A stretch of 64,000 nt of DNA from Buchnera aphidicola (Kaburagia rhusicola ensigallis) (lineage in GTDB: Bacteria; Pseudomonadota; Gammaproteobacteria; Enterobacterales; Enterobacteriaceae), in NCBI GenBank assembly GCA_039830025.1, contig CP140040.1, positions 520,001 to 584,000 of the forward strand, read 5' to 3'. A program made the translations under genes and the position numbers. Below are positions 32,383 to 42,995 of the stretch, in pieces (position 1 is the stretch's first letter; each line of letters begins with the position of its first letter). Under the pieces are notes generated by a model. It saw nothing but the letters and a program-made list of their open reading frames with translations, ran no database searches and had not been told where the DNA came from.

Positions 32383-33768
32383 ATGTCAGAAAAACAAATA
32401 CTACATAATAAAATTAAAAAACACATCGCACCTCCCCATTCTCTAGAAGCTGAACAATCCATCTTAGGGGGATTAATGCTAGATAATCAGAAATGGGAAT
32501 GCGTAATAGAAATAATCACAGAATATGATTTTTTTAGTTCCTCTCACAGATTAATTTTCCGAGAAATGCAATGGTTGCTAGATCACGGATATCCTATCGA
32601 CTTAATTACCTTATCAGAATCTCTAGAAAATAAAGGCGAACTAGAAAACATAGGAAGATTTTCTTATTTAGCAGAATTATCTAAAAATATTCCTAGCACT
32701 GCTAACATCTTAACATATGCTAAAATAGTTCGTGATCATGCTATTATCCGTGAAATAATTAAATCTGCACATAAAATAATTCATATTGGATATAACCTAA
32801 AAGGAAGAACTAGTGAAGAACTTTTAAATATAGCTGAATCAAAAATATTTAACATCGCAGAAAATCGTTTAAAAAAAAATACTGGACCTAAAAATATAGA
32901 GCAAATATTAGATTCCACCCTACAAAATATAGAAACATTATTTAATACATCGAATCAAGGAATTACAGGAATTAATACGGGATATCAAGATCTCAATAAA
33001 AAAACGTCAGGACTACAACCATCTAACTTAATTATTATAGCAGCCCGTCCTTCAATGGGAAAAACAACGTTTGCTATGAATATTTGTGAAAATATCGCGA
33101 TGACTTATGAAAAACCTGTTTTAATTTTTAGTTTAGAAATGTCGGGAGAACAAATAATGATGAGAATATTATCTTCTTTATCTCGAGTCAACCAAGAAAA
33201 AATACGAACAGGACAATTAAATGATGAAGATTGGTCTCGAATTTCTAGTACTATAAATATCTTGTTAAAGAAAAAAAATATGTATATTGACGACTCATCA
33301 ACTCTTACTCCTACTGAAATGCGATCAAGATCACGTCAAATTTATCGAGAAAACAACGGATTAAGTTTGATTATGGTTGATTATTTGCAATTAATGAAAG
33401 TTCCATCGCTTATAGGAAACAGAACACTAGAAATAGCTGAAGTTTCTAGAACATTAAAAGCGCTAGCAAAAGAACTACAAGTACCAATAATAGCATTATC
33501 GCAACTAAACCGGTTATTAGAACAAAGAGGAGATAAACGACCAATTAATTCTGACTTACGCGAATCTGGATCTTTAGAACAAGACGCAGATCTAATCATG
33601 TTCATATATCGAGATGAATTATATTATAAAAACACAGATCTAAAAGGCATCGCTGAAATAATTATAGGAAAACAAAGAAACGGACCAATAGGAACAATTA
33701 AGCTAACATTCAACGGTCATTGGTCACGATTTGACAATTATTCTGGATCTACATATCATGAAGAATAA
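32383..33768 (+). CDS. dnaB: Replicative DNA helicase DnaB
   Basis: DnaB is the hexameric helicase that drives the replication fork and contacts primase. The 461-residue product (E. coli 471) has the N-terminal collar domain (PPHSLEAEQSILGGLMLD), a linker, and the RecA-like domain with Walker A ARPSMGKTTFAMN (about 221-233). Walker B is LIMVDYLQLM, and the H3/H4 segments ALSQLNRLLEQRGDKRP and DLRESGSLEQDADLI follow. No intein is present. It stands alone on the plus strand. Confidence 0.98.
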   Translation: MSEKQILHNKIKKHIAPPHSLEAEQSILGGLMLDNQKWECVIEIITEYDFFSSSHRLIFREMQWLLDHGYPIDLITLSESLENKGELENIGRFSYLAELSKNIPSTANILTYAKIVRDHAIIREIIKSAHKIIHIGYNLKGRTSEELLNIAESKIFNIAENRLKKNTGPKNIEQILDSTLQNIETLFNTSNQGITGINTGYQDLNKKTSGLQPSNLIIIAARPSMGKTTFAMNICENIAMTYEKPVLIFSLEMSGEQIMMRILSSLSRVNQEKIRTGQLNDEDWSRISSTINILLKKKNMYIDDSSTLTPTEMRSRSRQIYRENNGLSLIMVDYLQLMKVPSLIGNRTLEIAEVSRTLKALAKELQVPIIALSQLNRLLEQRGDKRPINSDLRESGSLEQDADLIMFIYRDELYYKNTDLKGIAEIIIGKQRNGPIGTIKLTFNGHWSRFDNYSGSTYHEE

Positions 33769-34246
33769 AATGTCCATGTTTTATTGTAAAAACATAAGTT
33801 ACAATTTTATGCCATTAACACAAACAATATTAAGATATTTTCGAATTCATTAGAAAATTAATGTATATGTTTTAAAATATTAACATATTGATCCTTTATC
33901 AATAGATCATAATTAATTATAAATTATTTTTTGCAATCAAAATAATATCAAATCATACATATTTCTTGGAATTAAAAAGTTTAATTTAAATACTATTTCT
34001 TAATAACTTCCAACAAACTACAATAAAATTTATTAAACATATTCAATTATAATTGAACTAAAATTATACTGAAAAAAGAGATCTAATTAAAAAATATCTA
34101 TATCCATTAATAACATCTAATATTATTTACTCATATTTCATTTAAAAAATTTATTAACATATAAATAATTGATTTTAAAACATATACGTGCAAAAATGAA
34201 TTTATGTAACATATTTAAACCAAAATAAAATACGATAAAAATAAAT
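33769..34246. other. Non-coding region dnaB - gshB
   Basis: This 478-base AT-rich spacer lies between two plus-strand genes. Shortly after the dnaB stop an ATGTTTT/AAAACAT hairpin (33776-33795) is visible, but no U tract follows. No gene or remnant is recognised; in E. coli rsmE lies upstream of gshB. Confidence 0.3.
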
Positions 34247-35206
34247 ATGAAAATAAAATTAGGAATTATAATGGATCCTATTTTTTCTATTAATATAAAA
34301 AAAGATTCTAGTTTTTCCATATTATTAGAAGCACAAAAAAGAAAATATTCGATATATTACATGGAAGTATTAGATTTATATCTAAAAAATAATAAACCTT
34401 TCTCGAAAGCTAAATTATTATTACTAAAAAAAAATAAAAAAAAATGGTTTTTTTTTAAAGAATCAAAAAATATTTCATTATTAGATTTAGACGTCATTTT
34501 AATGCGAAAAGACCCTCCTGTCGATGAGCAATATATGTATGTCACTTATATACTCGAACAAGCTGAAAGTGAAGGTGTTTTAGTAATTAATAAACCTAGA
34601 AGTTTACGAGACTTTAACGAAAAGTTATCTACCATGTGGTTTCCTGAATTTATTCCTCATACTTTAGTAACCAGCAATATCTCTCAAATCTACAATTTCG
34701 TAAATAAATACAAAGACATTATAATTAAACCATTAAATGGCATGGGTGGTTTATCTATTTTTAGAATAAAAAAAAATGACCCTAATACAATGGTTATCAT
34801 TGAAACTATGACTAATTATGGTAAAAAATTATGTATATCACAAATTTATATACCAGATATAAAATATGGAGATAAAAGAATATTAATTATTGATGGAAAA
34901 CCATTTCCATGGTGTTTAGCTAGAATTCCTAAAACAAACGAAAATAGAGGTAATTTAGCTGTAGGAGGGTTAGGAAAAGTTCAAAAACTAACTTCATGCG
35001 ATTGGAATATAGCTAATAACATAGCTCCAGTTCTAAAAAACAAAGGATTATACTTTGTAGGAATTGATGTTATTGGAAATAAATTAACAGAAATTAATAT
35101 TACTAGTCCAACTTGCATACAAGAAATCGAATTTAAATGTAAAATATCTATTAGTAAAACCATACTAAATTCCATAGAACAACATTTAATTGCTAAGAAT
35201 GTTTAA
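34247..35206 (+). CDS. gshB: Glutathione synthetase
   Basis: GshB joins glycine to gamma-glutamylcysteine to make glutathione, an ATP-grasp reaction. The 319-residue product (E. coli 315) starts MKIKLGIIMDPIFSINIKKDSS. It keeps LDVILMRKDPPVDEQYMY, INKPRSLRDFNEKL, the nucleotide-binding IIKPLNGMGGLSIFR and the C-terminal TEINITSPTC with its metal ligand. Codons 64-74 contain runs of nine A, nine A and nine T with single interruptions, a slippage-prone spot, but the frame is intact here. Confidence 0.97.
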   Translation: MKIKLGIIMDPIFSINIKKDSSFSILLEAQKRKYSIYYMEVLDLYLKNNKPFSKAKLLLLKKNKKKWFFFKESKNISLLDLDVILMRKDPPVDEQYMYVTYILEQAESEGVLVINKPRSLRDFNEKLSTMWFPEFIPHTLVTSNISQIYNFVNKYKDIIIKPLNGMGGLSIFRIKKNDPNTMVIIETMTNYGKKLCISQIYIPDIKYGDKRILIIDGKPFPWCLARIPKTNENRGNLAVGGLGKVQKLTSCDWNIANNIAPVLKNKGLYFVGIDVIGNKLTEINITSPTCIQEIEFKCKISISKTILNSIEQHLIAKNV

Positions 35207-35737
35207 AATTATCAATATTTTCAAAAATTATTACTCTAAAAGTTTATTTCTAAAAAATATACCATATATGTACAAACATACTAATAACAGAAAAATGAAA
35301 ATTATAATTAAAAACTAACAAAATATTTAAACATTCTAAATAAACTAAAATTAATATACTATTTCGCAAAAACATTGTAACTATTTATATACAACCTACA
35401 ATAATTGGAATCCAACATCTACAAACTATACTTTTGTTTTATGCCCTTTTAAAAAATACATTTCTGCTATCGCGGTATCAAAAGATGATTGTATCACATT
35501 CTATCGAAATGCTTTAAAACATACAACTTATCATAATAATATCAAAAAAATATATTAATAACATTACTACATATAAAAAACCAATTAGACAATACACTAA
35601 CTATTAATAGACATTAACCACTAACATTGAAAGCACCAAGGTTTTATTTAATATCCCTTTTATCTTGAAAATAAATTCAATCAAAACATAATGTAAAAAT
35701 AATAGATATTAAAATTAACTACAGATTTTGGACACAC
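35207..35737. other. Non-coding region gshB - yqgF, site of lost yqgE
   Basis: In E. coli the order is gshB-yqgE-yqgF, with yqgE 187 codons long. Here 531 gene-free bases occupy that place, close to the expected gene size, so this is probably eroded yqgE. A plus-strand stretch around 35400-35545 is open for about 45 codons but does not align convincingly with YqgE. I therefore support the assignment only by position and size. Confidence 0.35.
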
Positions 35738-36202
35738 ATGATAATGATTATTATAGCATTTGATTTCGGAACTAAAAGAATTGGAGTAGCAGTAGGGCAA
35801 AATATAACAAAAACCGCACAAATTTTACCTTCTATAAAAGTAAAAAATAAAAAAATAGATTTAACAAAATTTAACACATTATTTCGTGAATGGAAACCAT
35901 GCCTTATAGTTATTGGATTACCATTAAATATGGATGGAACAAAACAAGACATAACAAAAAAATCAGAACAATTTGCAAAACAATTATTCTCGCATTTCAA
36001 AATACCTGTTCACTTGCATGATGAAAGATTAACAACCATAGAAGCAAAAACTATATTATTTGAAATGAATGGATTCAAACATTTTGAACAGAAAAAAATT
36101 GACTCTACCTCTGCTGCAATTATTTTAGAAAGCTGGTTATCAAATAATGAAAATATTTTAAAATTTTATATAAAAAAAATTAATGTAAAAAATTTATATT
36201 AA
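35738..36202 (+). CDS. yqgF: RuvX/YqgF family RNase H-fold nuclease (pre-16S rRNA processing)
   Basis: YqgF is an RNase H-like protein implicated in 5' maturation of 16S rRNA, and also described as the resolvase-like RuvX. The 154-residue product is longer than E. coli YqgF (138), mainly by a lysine-rich tail. It keeps the first acidic motif IIAFDFGTKRIGVAVGQ (Asp near residue 9), VIGLPLNMDGT, HDERLTTIEA and the last acidic motif KIDSTSAAIILE. It lies downstream of gshB and directly before the leucine cluster. Confidence 0.94.
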   Translation: MIMIIIAFDFGTKRIGVAVGQNITKTAQILPSIKVKNKKIDLTKFNTLFREWKPCLIVIGLPLNMDGTKQDITKKSEQFAKQLFSHFKIPVHLHDERLTTIEAKTILFEMNGFKHFEQKKIDSTSAAIILESWLSNNENILKFYIKKINVKNLY

Positions 36203-36314
36203 AACTAACTATTTAAAACATTGTAATGTTACTAATTTATATATGAACGTAAAAATTACATCAATTTTTACATCCATACTCAATAATATAGATAACAATT
36301 TTCAAATATCACTA

Positions 36315-37868
36315 TTAAACTTGTAAAGATTTATTAAATTTTATGCGAATTTGTTTAACGCGCCAAATATTATTTAATATATCAATCATAGCTAATATAA
36401 ACGATTCAAGAAGATTAATAGATGAACCTGTCCCATAAAACATACGACATTCATATTGTGCTTCAACATTTATTTTTCCAATAGTATTAAAAATACTATC
36501 TTTTTCTAGTAAATAAAACTTTTTTATTTTAACATTAAAAGTAGTTATCTCTTGTAATGTTTGATATATTGCATATATTGGCCCATTTTTAGTTATTATA
36601 CTTTTAGTATATACTTTCATTCCACACATCAAAATAATTGAAACATCAGATATTCCATTTAAGCCTAATTTTATACTAAAGTCTTTTAACTGAAAATATT
36701 CAAATGATTTACCTGTCAACTTAAAAAAAGCTAATATTTCCAAATCATAATCAAACACTTGTCCTTTTTTATCAGCGAGTTTTAAAAAATCATTATATAA
36801 ACTATTTAAATCATAATCATCATTGTCTTTATATCCCATATTAGACATATAATGTTTGACCGCGGCTCGACCTGACCGAGAAGTTAAATTTAATTCAATT
36901 GGCTTCAAACCAATAGTTTCCGGAATCATTATTTCATAATTTTTTTTATTCTTTAATACTCCATCTTGATGAATTCCAGATGAATGCGAAAAAGCATTGC
37001 TTCCTACTATTGCTTTATTTTCAGGAATAGAAACATTGCATATTTTACTTACTATCTTACTAGTATTATAGATTTCATTACACTTAATATTAGTGCGAAA
37101 CGAAAAAATATCTGTTCTAGTTTGAATAGCCATAATTACTTCTTCTAAAGCAGCATTTCCAGAACGTTCTCCTATTCCATTAATTGTTCCTTCTATTTGC
37201 CTCGCTCCTACTTGTATAGCAGAAATTGAATTAGCAACAGCCATTCCCAAATCATTATGACAATGAACAGATACAATAACTTTATCAATGTTAGGAACCC
37301 TAGAATATAAAGAAGCAATAATTTTTTGAAATTGACTAGGAATAGTATATCCTACTGTATCTGGAATATTAATAGTTGTAGCACCAGATTTAATTGCTAC
37401 TTCTACAATACGACATAAATCGTCTAAATTAGTCCTACTCGCATCTTCGCAAGAAAACTCAACATCATCTGTATACTTACGAGCTCTTTTGATAGAACAT
37501 ACTGCCATGTTTATAATTTCGTCAAACGTCTTCCGTAATTTAGATTTTACATGCAAATTAGATGTACCAAGAAATATATGAATTCGAAATGAATCAGAAC
37601 TTTTCATTGCTTCAGCGGCTACATCTATATCTTTATACACACATCTTGCTAAACTACAAATTTTAGAATTTTTAATACTTTTAGATATAATACAAGTAGA
37701 TTTAAAATCATTAGGTGATGAAACTGGGAATCCTACTTCCATTATATCAACACCTAATTTCTCTAAAGCAAAAGCTATTTTTAACTTTTGTTCAACACTC
37801 AAGCTAGATTTCAAAGACTGTTCACCATCGCGTAACGTTGTATCAAAGATGATTAATTGTTGAGTCAT
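36315..37868 (-). CDS. leuA: 2-isopropylmalate synthase
   Basis: LeuA condenses 2-ketoisovalerate with acetyl-CoA, the first committed leucine step. The 517-residue product (E. coli 523) has the TIM-barrel catalytic domain with [16 protein letters not shown] at the N-terminus and the metal-binding [32 protein letters not shown] is also present, followed by the C-terminal leucine-sensing domain (about residues 390-517). It is the last gene of the cluster, 446 bases after leuD, instead of first as in the usual leuABCD order. This suggests its own promoter in that spacer. Confidence 0.97.
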   Translation of the reverse strand: MTQQLIIFDTTLRDGEQSLKSSLSVEQKLKIAFALEKLGVDIMEVGFPVSSPNDFKSTCIISKSIKNSKICSLARCVYKDIDVAAEAMKSSDSFRIHIFLGTSNLHVKSKLRKTFDEIINMAVCSIKRARKYTDDVEFSCEDASRTNLDDLCRIVEVAIKSGATTINIPDTVGYTIPSQFQKIIASLYSRVPNIDKVIVSVHCHNDLGMAVANSISAIQVGARQIEGTINGIGERSGNAALEEVIMAIQTRTDIFSFRTNIKCNEIYNTSKIVSKICNVSIPENKAIVGSNAFSHSSGIHQDGVLKNKKNYEIMIPETIGLKPIELNLTSRSGRAAVKHYMSNMGYKDNDDYDLNSLYNDFLKLADKKGQVFDYDLEILAFFKLTGKSFEYFQLKDFSIKLGLNGISDVSIILMCGMKVYTKSIITKNGPIYAIYQTLQEITTFNVKIKKFYLLEKDSIFNTIGKINVEAQYECRMFYGTGSSINLLESFILAMIDILNNIWRVKQIRIKFNKSLQV

Positions 37869-38314
37869 TTATTTTCCTAAAAAATGAAATACATTATATA
37901 ATATTTTATTTAACTATTTATAAAAATACAAAATATCACTATTTGTAATTGTTTACAAAAAATCGTATTTTTATATCATGCATAATAATTCATACTAAAT
38001 TCTTAGTAATAACTATTAAGATTTATTTTTAAAAATAATTGTTATTATTTTTAACAATCGTTTTAATAAATAAATTCCAGTATACATAATACGCACTATA
38101 ATAAACCAAAACTATTTAAAATAGTCATCAAAAACTAAATATCATTGCTAACGAAATCAATAACATGATAGTTTAATTATGATTAAAAGTTAATATATAA
38201 ATAAAATTAATAAAATTCAATTATCTGATATACATTTAAAATACAAATAATAAAAGTAAGTATAAATAAATCATATAATATTAATGCATAAAAGTATTTC
38301 GTCAATGCAATGAA
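37869..38314. other. Spacer between leuD and leuA, possible plasmid backbone remnant
   Basis: This 446-base AT-rich gap contains no reading frame of note. On the minus strand a TTGACG just after the leuD stop is followed 19 bases later by TATTAT, a weak promoter candidate for leuA. TTTGTAA/TTACAAA (37942-37959) forms a short hairpin in the leuA leader, and TTATTTTTAAAAATAA is a 16-base palindrome further up. If the cluster came from a circular leu plasmid, this spacer is where its replication genes would have been; no repA-like protein is readable. Confidence 0.4.
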
Positions 38315-38923
38315 TTAAAAAGATGTAAAAAATCTAGGAATATTATGCTCATAACGTTCTATTTTTTTAATACATTTCATAGTCAAATCTATATCATCTA
38401 ATCCGTGTAACATACAATATTTATAAACAGAATCGATTTCAAAACTATAATGTTGATCATTTACTAATACTTTATTATTTAGTAAGTCAATAACTATACG
38501 CGTATTAGGATCTTTTAATATTATTTTGAATAATTCGTTTATAATTTTTTTAGACAACGCTACAGGTAACAAACCATTCTTAATACTATTACTATAAAAG
38601 ATATCAGCAAAACTAGACGCTAAAATTACTTTAAATCCGTAATCTAACAAAGCCCAAACAGCATGCTCCCTTGATGAACCACATCCAAAATTTTCTCGTG
38701 ACAATAATATAGTAGAATTACGGTAAAGAGGACTATTTAAAACAAAATTTTTATTTAATGTGCAATCACAGTCATCTAAATATCTCCAGTCATTAAACAA
38801 ATGCTTGCCAAAACCTGATTTAGTAACCTTTTGCAAAAATTGTTTTGGAATAATCGCATCAGTATCTACATTAGACATATCTAAAGGAATTGCTGTTCCA
38901 ACATGAGAAACAAATTTAGACAT
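38315..38923 (-). CDS. leuD: 3-isopropylmalate dehydratase small subunit
   Basis: LeuD is the swivelling small subunit that pairs with LeuC to isomerise 2- to 3-isopropylmalate. The 202-residue product (E. coli 201) has MSNVDTDAIIPKQFLQ near the start, FLFNDWRYLDD-type (HLFNDWRYLDD) and ENFGCGSSREHAVWALLDYGF, the substrate-binding core. It follows leuC by 39 bases and is separated from leuA by the long spacer. Confidence 0.97.
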   Translation of the reverse strand: MSKFVSHVGTAIPLDMSNVDTDAIIPKQFLQKVTKSGFGKHLFNDWRYLDDCDCTLNKNFVLNSPLYRNSTILLSRENFGCGSSREHAVWALLDYGFKVILASSFADIFYSNSIKNGLLPVALSKKIINELFKIILKDPNTRIVIDLLNNKVLVNDQHYSFEIDSVYKYCMLHGLDDIDLTMKCIKKIERYEHNIPRFFTSF

Positions 38924-38962
38924 ATTAACTTCCTAAAAAATATTTTCTTTAAAGTGTTAAGG

Positions 38963-40360
38963 CTACAACTTTCTAATATCCACAAAATGGCCAAAAATTG
39001 CTGCTGCAGCAGCCATCATAGGACTAACCAAATGAGTTCTTCCACCTCTTCCTTGACGTCCTTCAAAATTTCTATTACTTGTTGAAGCGCAACGTTCTTT
39101 ATTATTTAAATAATCTCCATTCATAGCTAAACACATTGAACATCCTGGATAACGCCACTCAAATCCTGATTTAATAAAAATTTTATCCAATCCTTCTTGT
39201 TCTGCTTGTCTTTTTACCATTCCAGAGCCTGGAACAATAATAGCATGAACAGAACCAAAAACACGTTTATTTTTGATAATTTTAGCTACATCACGTAAAT
39301 CTTCTATTCTAGAATTGGTACATGATCCGATAAAAACCTTATCAACAGATATATCTGTTAAACGCATTCCTGGTTCTAATCCCATATAATGCAATGATTT
39401 CTCTGCACTATCTCTTTCAAGAAAGTCACTGTACGAATTCAAATACGGAATTTTTTCATCAATAGCAATAACTTGACTAGGATTTGTACCCCAAGTAATT
39501 TGTGGAGCAATAGTAGAAACGTCCAAAATTATTTTTTTATCAAATATTGCTCCTAAATCAGATTTTAAAGAACTCCAGTACAATAACGCATTTTTCCAAT
39601 TTTCTCCTTTTGGAGAATATTTACATTTCTCTAAATATTGAAAAGTAACTTGATCTGGAGCAATCATTCCCGATTTTGCGCCCATTTCAATAACCATATT
39701 ACATATAGTCATTCTACTTTCCATACTTAAACGAGAAATTAAATTACCAGAAAACTCTATCACATATCCAGTTCCACCAGATACGCCTAATATTTTAATT
39801 ACAAATAAAATTATATCTTTTGCTGTTATAAAATCACTAATTTTACCATTAATTTCTATATTCATATTTCTATAACGATTTTGTTTTAACGTTTGTGTCG
39901 AAAAAACGTGTTCTACTTCAGATGTACCAATACCAAAAGATAACGTACCAAAAGCTCCATGCGTAGACGTATGAGAATCACCACATACTATAGTCATACC
40001 AGGCAAAGTCATACCTTGCTCAGGACCCACAACATGAATAATACCTTGATTAACATGATTTAAACCAAATAACTTAACATTAAACTTACGGCAATTATTT
40101 ATTAATGTATTCATCTGTTTTCTGGCTAAATCGGTAGCGCAATTTATATCTCTACTAATAGTAGGAACATTATGATCCATAGTAGCAAACGTTTTTTTAG
40201 GTTGTCTCAATACTCTATTTTTCAAGCGCATTTCATGAAATGCCTGAGGAGAAGTAACTTCATGTATTAAATGCAAATCTATATATAAAATCGGGGATTG
40301 CCCCTCTTCTTCGCAAACTATATGCGAATCATATAACTTTTGGTAAAGTGTTTTTTTCAT
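38963..40360 (-). CDS. leuC: 3-isopropylmalate dehydratase large subunit (4Fe-4S)
   Basis: LeuC is the aconitase-family large subunit. The 465-residue product (E. coli 466) starts [15 protein letters not shown]. It carries the cluster cysteines in [15 protein letters not shown] and [15 protein letters not shown], along with [14 protein letters not shown] and [22 protein letters not shown]. Its ATG overlaps the leuB stop by four bases (ATGA), so the two are translationally coupled. NfuA is a likely cluster donor. Confidence 0.97.
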   Translation of the reverse strand: MKKTLYQKLYDSHIVCEEEGQSPILYIDLHLIHEVTSPQAFHEMRLKNRVLRQPKKTFATMDHNVPTISRDINCATDLARKQMNTLINNCRKFNVKLFGLNHVNQGIIHVVGPEQGMTLPGMTIVCGDSHTSTHGAFGTLSFGIGTSEVEHVFSTQTLKQNRYRNMNIEINGKISDFITAKDIILFVIKILGVSGGTGYVIEFSGNLISRLSMESRMTICNMVIEMGAKSGMIAPDQVTFQYLEKCKYSPKGENWKNALLYWSSLKSDLGAIFDKKIILDVSTIAPQITWGTNPSQVIAIDEKIPYLNSYSDFLERDSAEKSLHYMGLEPGMRLTDISVDKVFIGSCTNSRIEDLRDVAKIIKNKRVFGSVHAIIVPGSGMVKRQAEQEGLDKIFIKSGFEWRYPGCSMCLAMNGDYLNNKERCASTSNRNFEGRQGRGGRTHLVSPMMAAAAAIFGHFVDIRKL

Positions 40361-41457
40361 TGTATTCTTCTATGAGATAATAATTGAGAAATAACGTCAC
40401 CCATCTCACTAGTACTAGTAAAACTGTTATTACCATCCGATATATCTTTTGTTCGATAACCCAAACTTAAAGCTTCATACACTACTTTATCAATAATGTC
40501 TGCTATCAAATCTAGTTGAAAACTATATCTAACTAACATACTTAATGAAAGAATTAATGCAATAGGATTAGCTATGTTTTTTCCTTGAATATCAGGCGCC
40601 GAACCACCAGCCGGTTCATATAAACCAAATTTTTTTTCATTTAAACTAGCAGAGGGTAACAAACCTATAGAACCGGTAATCATCGCGCATTCATCTGAAA
40701 GTATATCACCAAACAAATTAGAACATAAAATTACATCAAATTGATCAGGATTATTAATTATTTGCATAGCAGCATTATCTACATACAAATGAGATAATTT
40801 TACTGTAGGATACTCTAAAGATACACTATTAACTGTATTTCTCCATAATATAGAAGTTTCTAACACATTAGCTTTATCAATAGAAGTCAGATGACACTTT
40901 CTCGTTAAAGCTAATTTAAACGCAACATGAGCAATCCTTTCAATTTCAAATTGATAATATATTTCAGTATCGAAAGAATATTTTTTTAAATTACTATATT
41001 TAGTACCCTTTGGACGACCAAAATAAATACCTCCTATTAATTCACGAACACATAAAATATTAAATCCCTTTACAGCTATTTCAGAACGAAGAGGAGACAT
41101 TACTTCTAATCCAGGATATAATTGAGCTGGTCTTAAATTTGCAAATAAATTAAAGTGTTTTCTAAGAGGTAACAAAGCACTCCTTTCTGGTTGTAAATTA
41201 GGCGGCAAATTATTCCACTTCGGGCCACCAACAGAGCCAAACAAAATTGCATCAGAGTTTTCACATCCATCTAGCGTATTTTTAGGAAGCGCAACACCAT
41301 GTCTGTCTATTGCAATACCACCAATGTCATATTCATGTGTTTGAATATTTATATCAAAATTTTTTTTGAGTATTCGTAAAATTTTATACCCTTCTTGCAT
41401 TATTTCAGGTCCAATACCATCACCAGGTAAAATAGCAATTTTATATCTTTTTTTCAT
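40357..41457 (-). CDS. leuB: 3-isopropylmalate dehydrogenase
   Basis: LeuB oxidises 3-isopropylmalate with NAD and completes leucine-specific carbon skeleton formation. From the ATG at 41457 the product is 366 residues (E. coli 363). It has [40 protein letters not shown], the substrate-binding [15 protein letters not shown] and the NAD-binding [20 protein letters not shown]. An ATG at 41487 opens the frame ten codons earlier but lacks a ribosome binding site, while AAGGA precedes 41457. It is the first gene of the leucine cluster, divergent from yggS. Confidence 0.97.
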   Translation of the reverse strand: MKKRYKIAILPGDGIGPEIMQEGYKILRILKKNFDINIQTHEYDIGGIAIDRHGVALPKNTLDGCENSDAILFGSVGGPKWNNLPPNLQPERSALLPLRKHFNLFANLRPAQLYPGLEVMSPLRSEIAVKGFNILCVRELIGGIYFGRPKGTKYSNLKKYSFDTEIYYQFEIERIAHVAFKLALTRKCHLTSIDKANVLETSILWRNTVNSVSLEYPTVKLSHLYVDNAAMQIINNPDQFDVILCSNLFGDILSDECAMITGSIGLLPSASLNEKKFGLYEPAGGSAPDIQGKNIANPIALILSLSMLVRYSFQLDLIADIIDKVVYEALSLGYRTKDISDGNNSFTSTSEMGDVISQLLSHRRIQ

Positions 41458-41607
41458 ATATAGTGACACTTCCTTACAGAAAAACATTTTTTAAAATTAG
41501 AAAGCAATAATAAATCAGTATTTAAAATAAAATTTACTTTAAAATACTACGTATGAAATATACAAAAATTCTTAATATATTTAAATTTTTAATAAATAAT
41601 GTTATTA

Positions 41608-41621
41608 TATAAGATCTTATA
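41608..41621. repeat. 14-bp perfect palindrome between leuB and yggS
   Basis: TATAAGATCTTATA reads the same on both strands and lies 150 bases upstream of leuB and 131 bases upstream of yggS in their shared 294-base spacer. It could be an operator-like site or a junction scar, or chance in AT-rich DNA. I see no matching copy elsewhere. Confidence 0.4.
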
Positions 41622-41751
41622 CCAATAAATTATTGTATATAATCATTTTATACATATTTATTAAAACATTTGATAAGACAATTAATATATAATATTTTAT
41701 TTATTATTAAAATAATATATTTAACACTAGTTTCATAACATAATAACATTT

Positions 41752-42420
41752 ATGTCACAAATAAAAAAAAATTTAAAATATATACGCGAAAAAATTACTT
41801 CTATAAGTAATAAATATTGTATTAATTCAAACAATATAAAAATACTAACAGTAAGTAAATCAAGATCTATTCAAGAAATAAAGGAAGTTGTTCAATGTAA
41901 ACAATACGAATTTGGAGAAAATTACGTACAAGAAAGTTTATTAAAGACTCGTGAATTTAAAAATATTCATTGGCATTTTATCGGACATATTCAATCTAAC
42001 AAAACACGTACAATATCTAATAATTTTTCTTGGTGTCATACTATAAAAAATGAAAAAATAGCTAAAGCATTAAATAAATATCGTTTAAATATTGTTCCAA
42101 AATTAAATATTCTGATACAAATAGACATTAGAAATAATTTTATTACATCACGAATTAATATAAATAATTTTAAAAATTTAATAAAAAAAATTCTACTATT
42201 AAAAAATTTAAATTTACGCGGTATCATGGGAATGCCTAATAAATTTCTTCATTATGAAGATCAAATAAAATCATATAAACATGTACAATTATATTTTTCT
42301 ATAATGAAAGATATGTGTTCTTCTGTAGATACTATATCATTAGGAACAAGTCACGATATAAAAGCAGCTATAATTTCAGGTAGTACTTTGATAAGAATAG
42401 GATCATATATTTTCAATTAA
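41752..42420 (+). CDS. yggS: YggS/PLPBP family pyridoxal phosphate homeostasis protein
   Basis: YggS binds pyridoxal 5'-phosphate and balances vitamin B6 and amino acid pools; it has no known catalytic activity. The 222-residue product (E. coli 234) has the PLP-lysine region KILTVSKSRSIQEI (Lys about residue 38), EFGENYVQESL, WHFIGHIQSNKTR, LRGIMGMPN and SLGTSHDIKAAIISGSTLIRIG. In E. coli it follows yggR near yqgF; here the leucine cluster lies between. It is lysine- and asparagine-rich like other plus-strand products. Confidence 0.95.
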   Translation: MSQIKKNLKYIREKITSISNKYCINSNNIKILTVSKSRSIQEIKEVVQCKQYEFGENYVQESLLKTREFKNIHWHFIGHIQSNKTRTISNNFSWCHTIKNEKIAKALNKYRLNIVPKLNILIQIDIRNNFITSRININNFKNLIKKILLLKNLNLRGIMGMPNKFLHYEDQIKSYKHVQLYFSIMKDMCSSVDTISLGTSHDIKAAIISGSTLIRIGSYIFN

Positions 42421-42995
42421 TATAATTTTTTTAAAAAATTATATATTTTAATATTTCATAATAAAGTTATTATTTTCATATATTATAAAGTGATACAATT
42501 AATTATATATCAATAAAATGTTAACTCTAATTTCGATGTATATTTATATCATTTCAATAAATATTCCGGGAATGGCTATTTATAAAAATTACAAATTTAA
42601 AAAATCTAATAATACATATTTTAAACGTTTTGCTACAATAATTGTTTTAAAAACGTTTTTATTTTAATGCAAGTATAAATTTATATTTATGTTTATGCAG
42701 ATATTTATATTTATTAACAATCTACTTTAAAATAAATACATACGCTTATAAGTACTTATAACAAACAAAATTAAAATACATATAATGTTAAAAATAAAAC
42801 GAATATACATAAAAATTACTGCTACTAAAGAATACCATGCTACAACGTACTTGAGTATATCTAAATTATATTCGTCTGATATACAATTTAATTTTAAAAA
42901 CATAATTGAATTTTAAAAAATAAAATTAAAAAACGCATTGATAAAACAGTATAATTAATGTTTAAAACATATTTCTCTAAAAGACAAATTTCGAC
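42421..42995. other. Non-coding region yggS / trmB (convergent)
   Basis: This 575-base AT-rich spacer contains one 49-codon frame (42518-42667, plus) with no recognisable similarity and no ribosome binding site. In E. coli yggT, yggU, rdgB and hemW follow yggS; none is recognisable here. No terminator with a proper U tract is visible for either neighbour. Confidence 0.35.

Noticed and set aside
33776-33795. ATGTTTT/AAAACAT hairpin after dnaB as terminator
   Set aside because: AT-only stem with no U tract after it; too weak to call.
42518-42667. 49-codon frame between yggS and trmB
   Set aside because: No ribosome binding site, no recognisable similarity, length expected by chance; YggT and YggU from the E. 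coli neighbourhood do not match.
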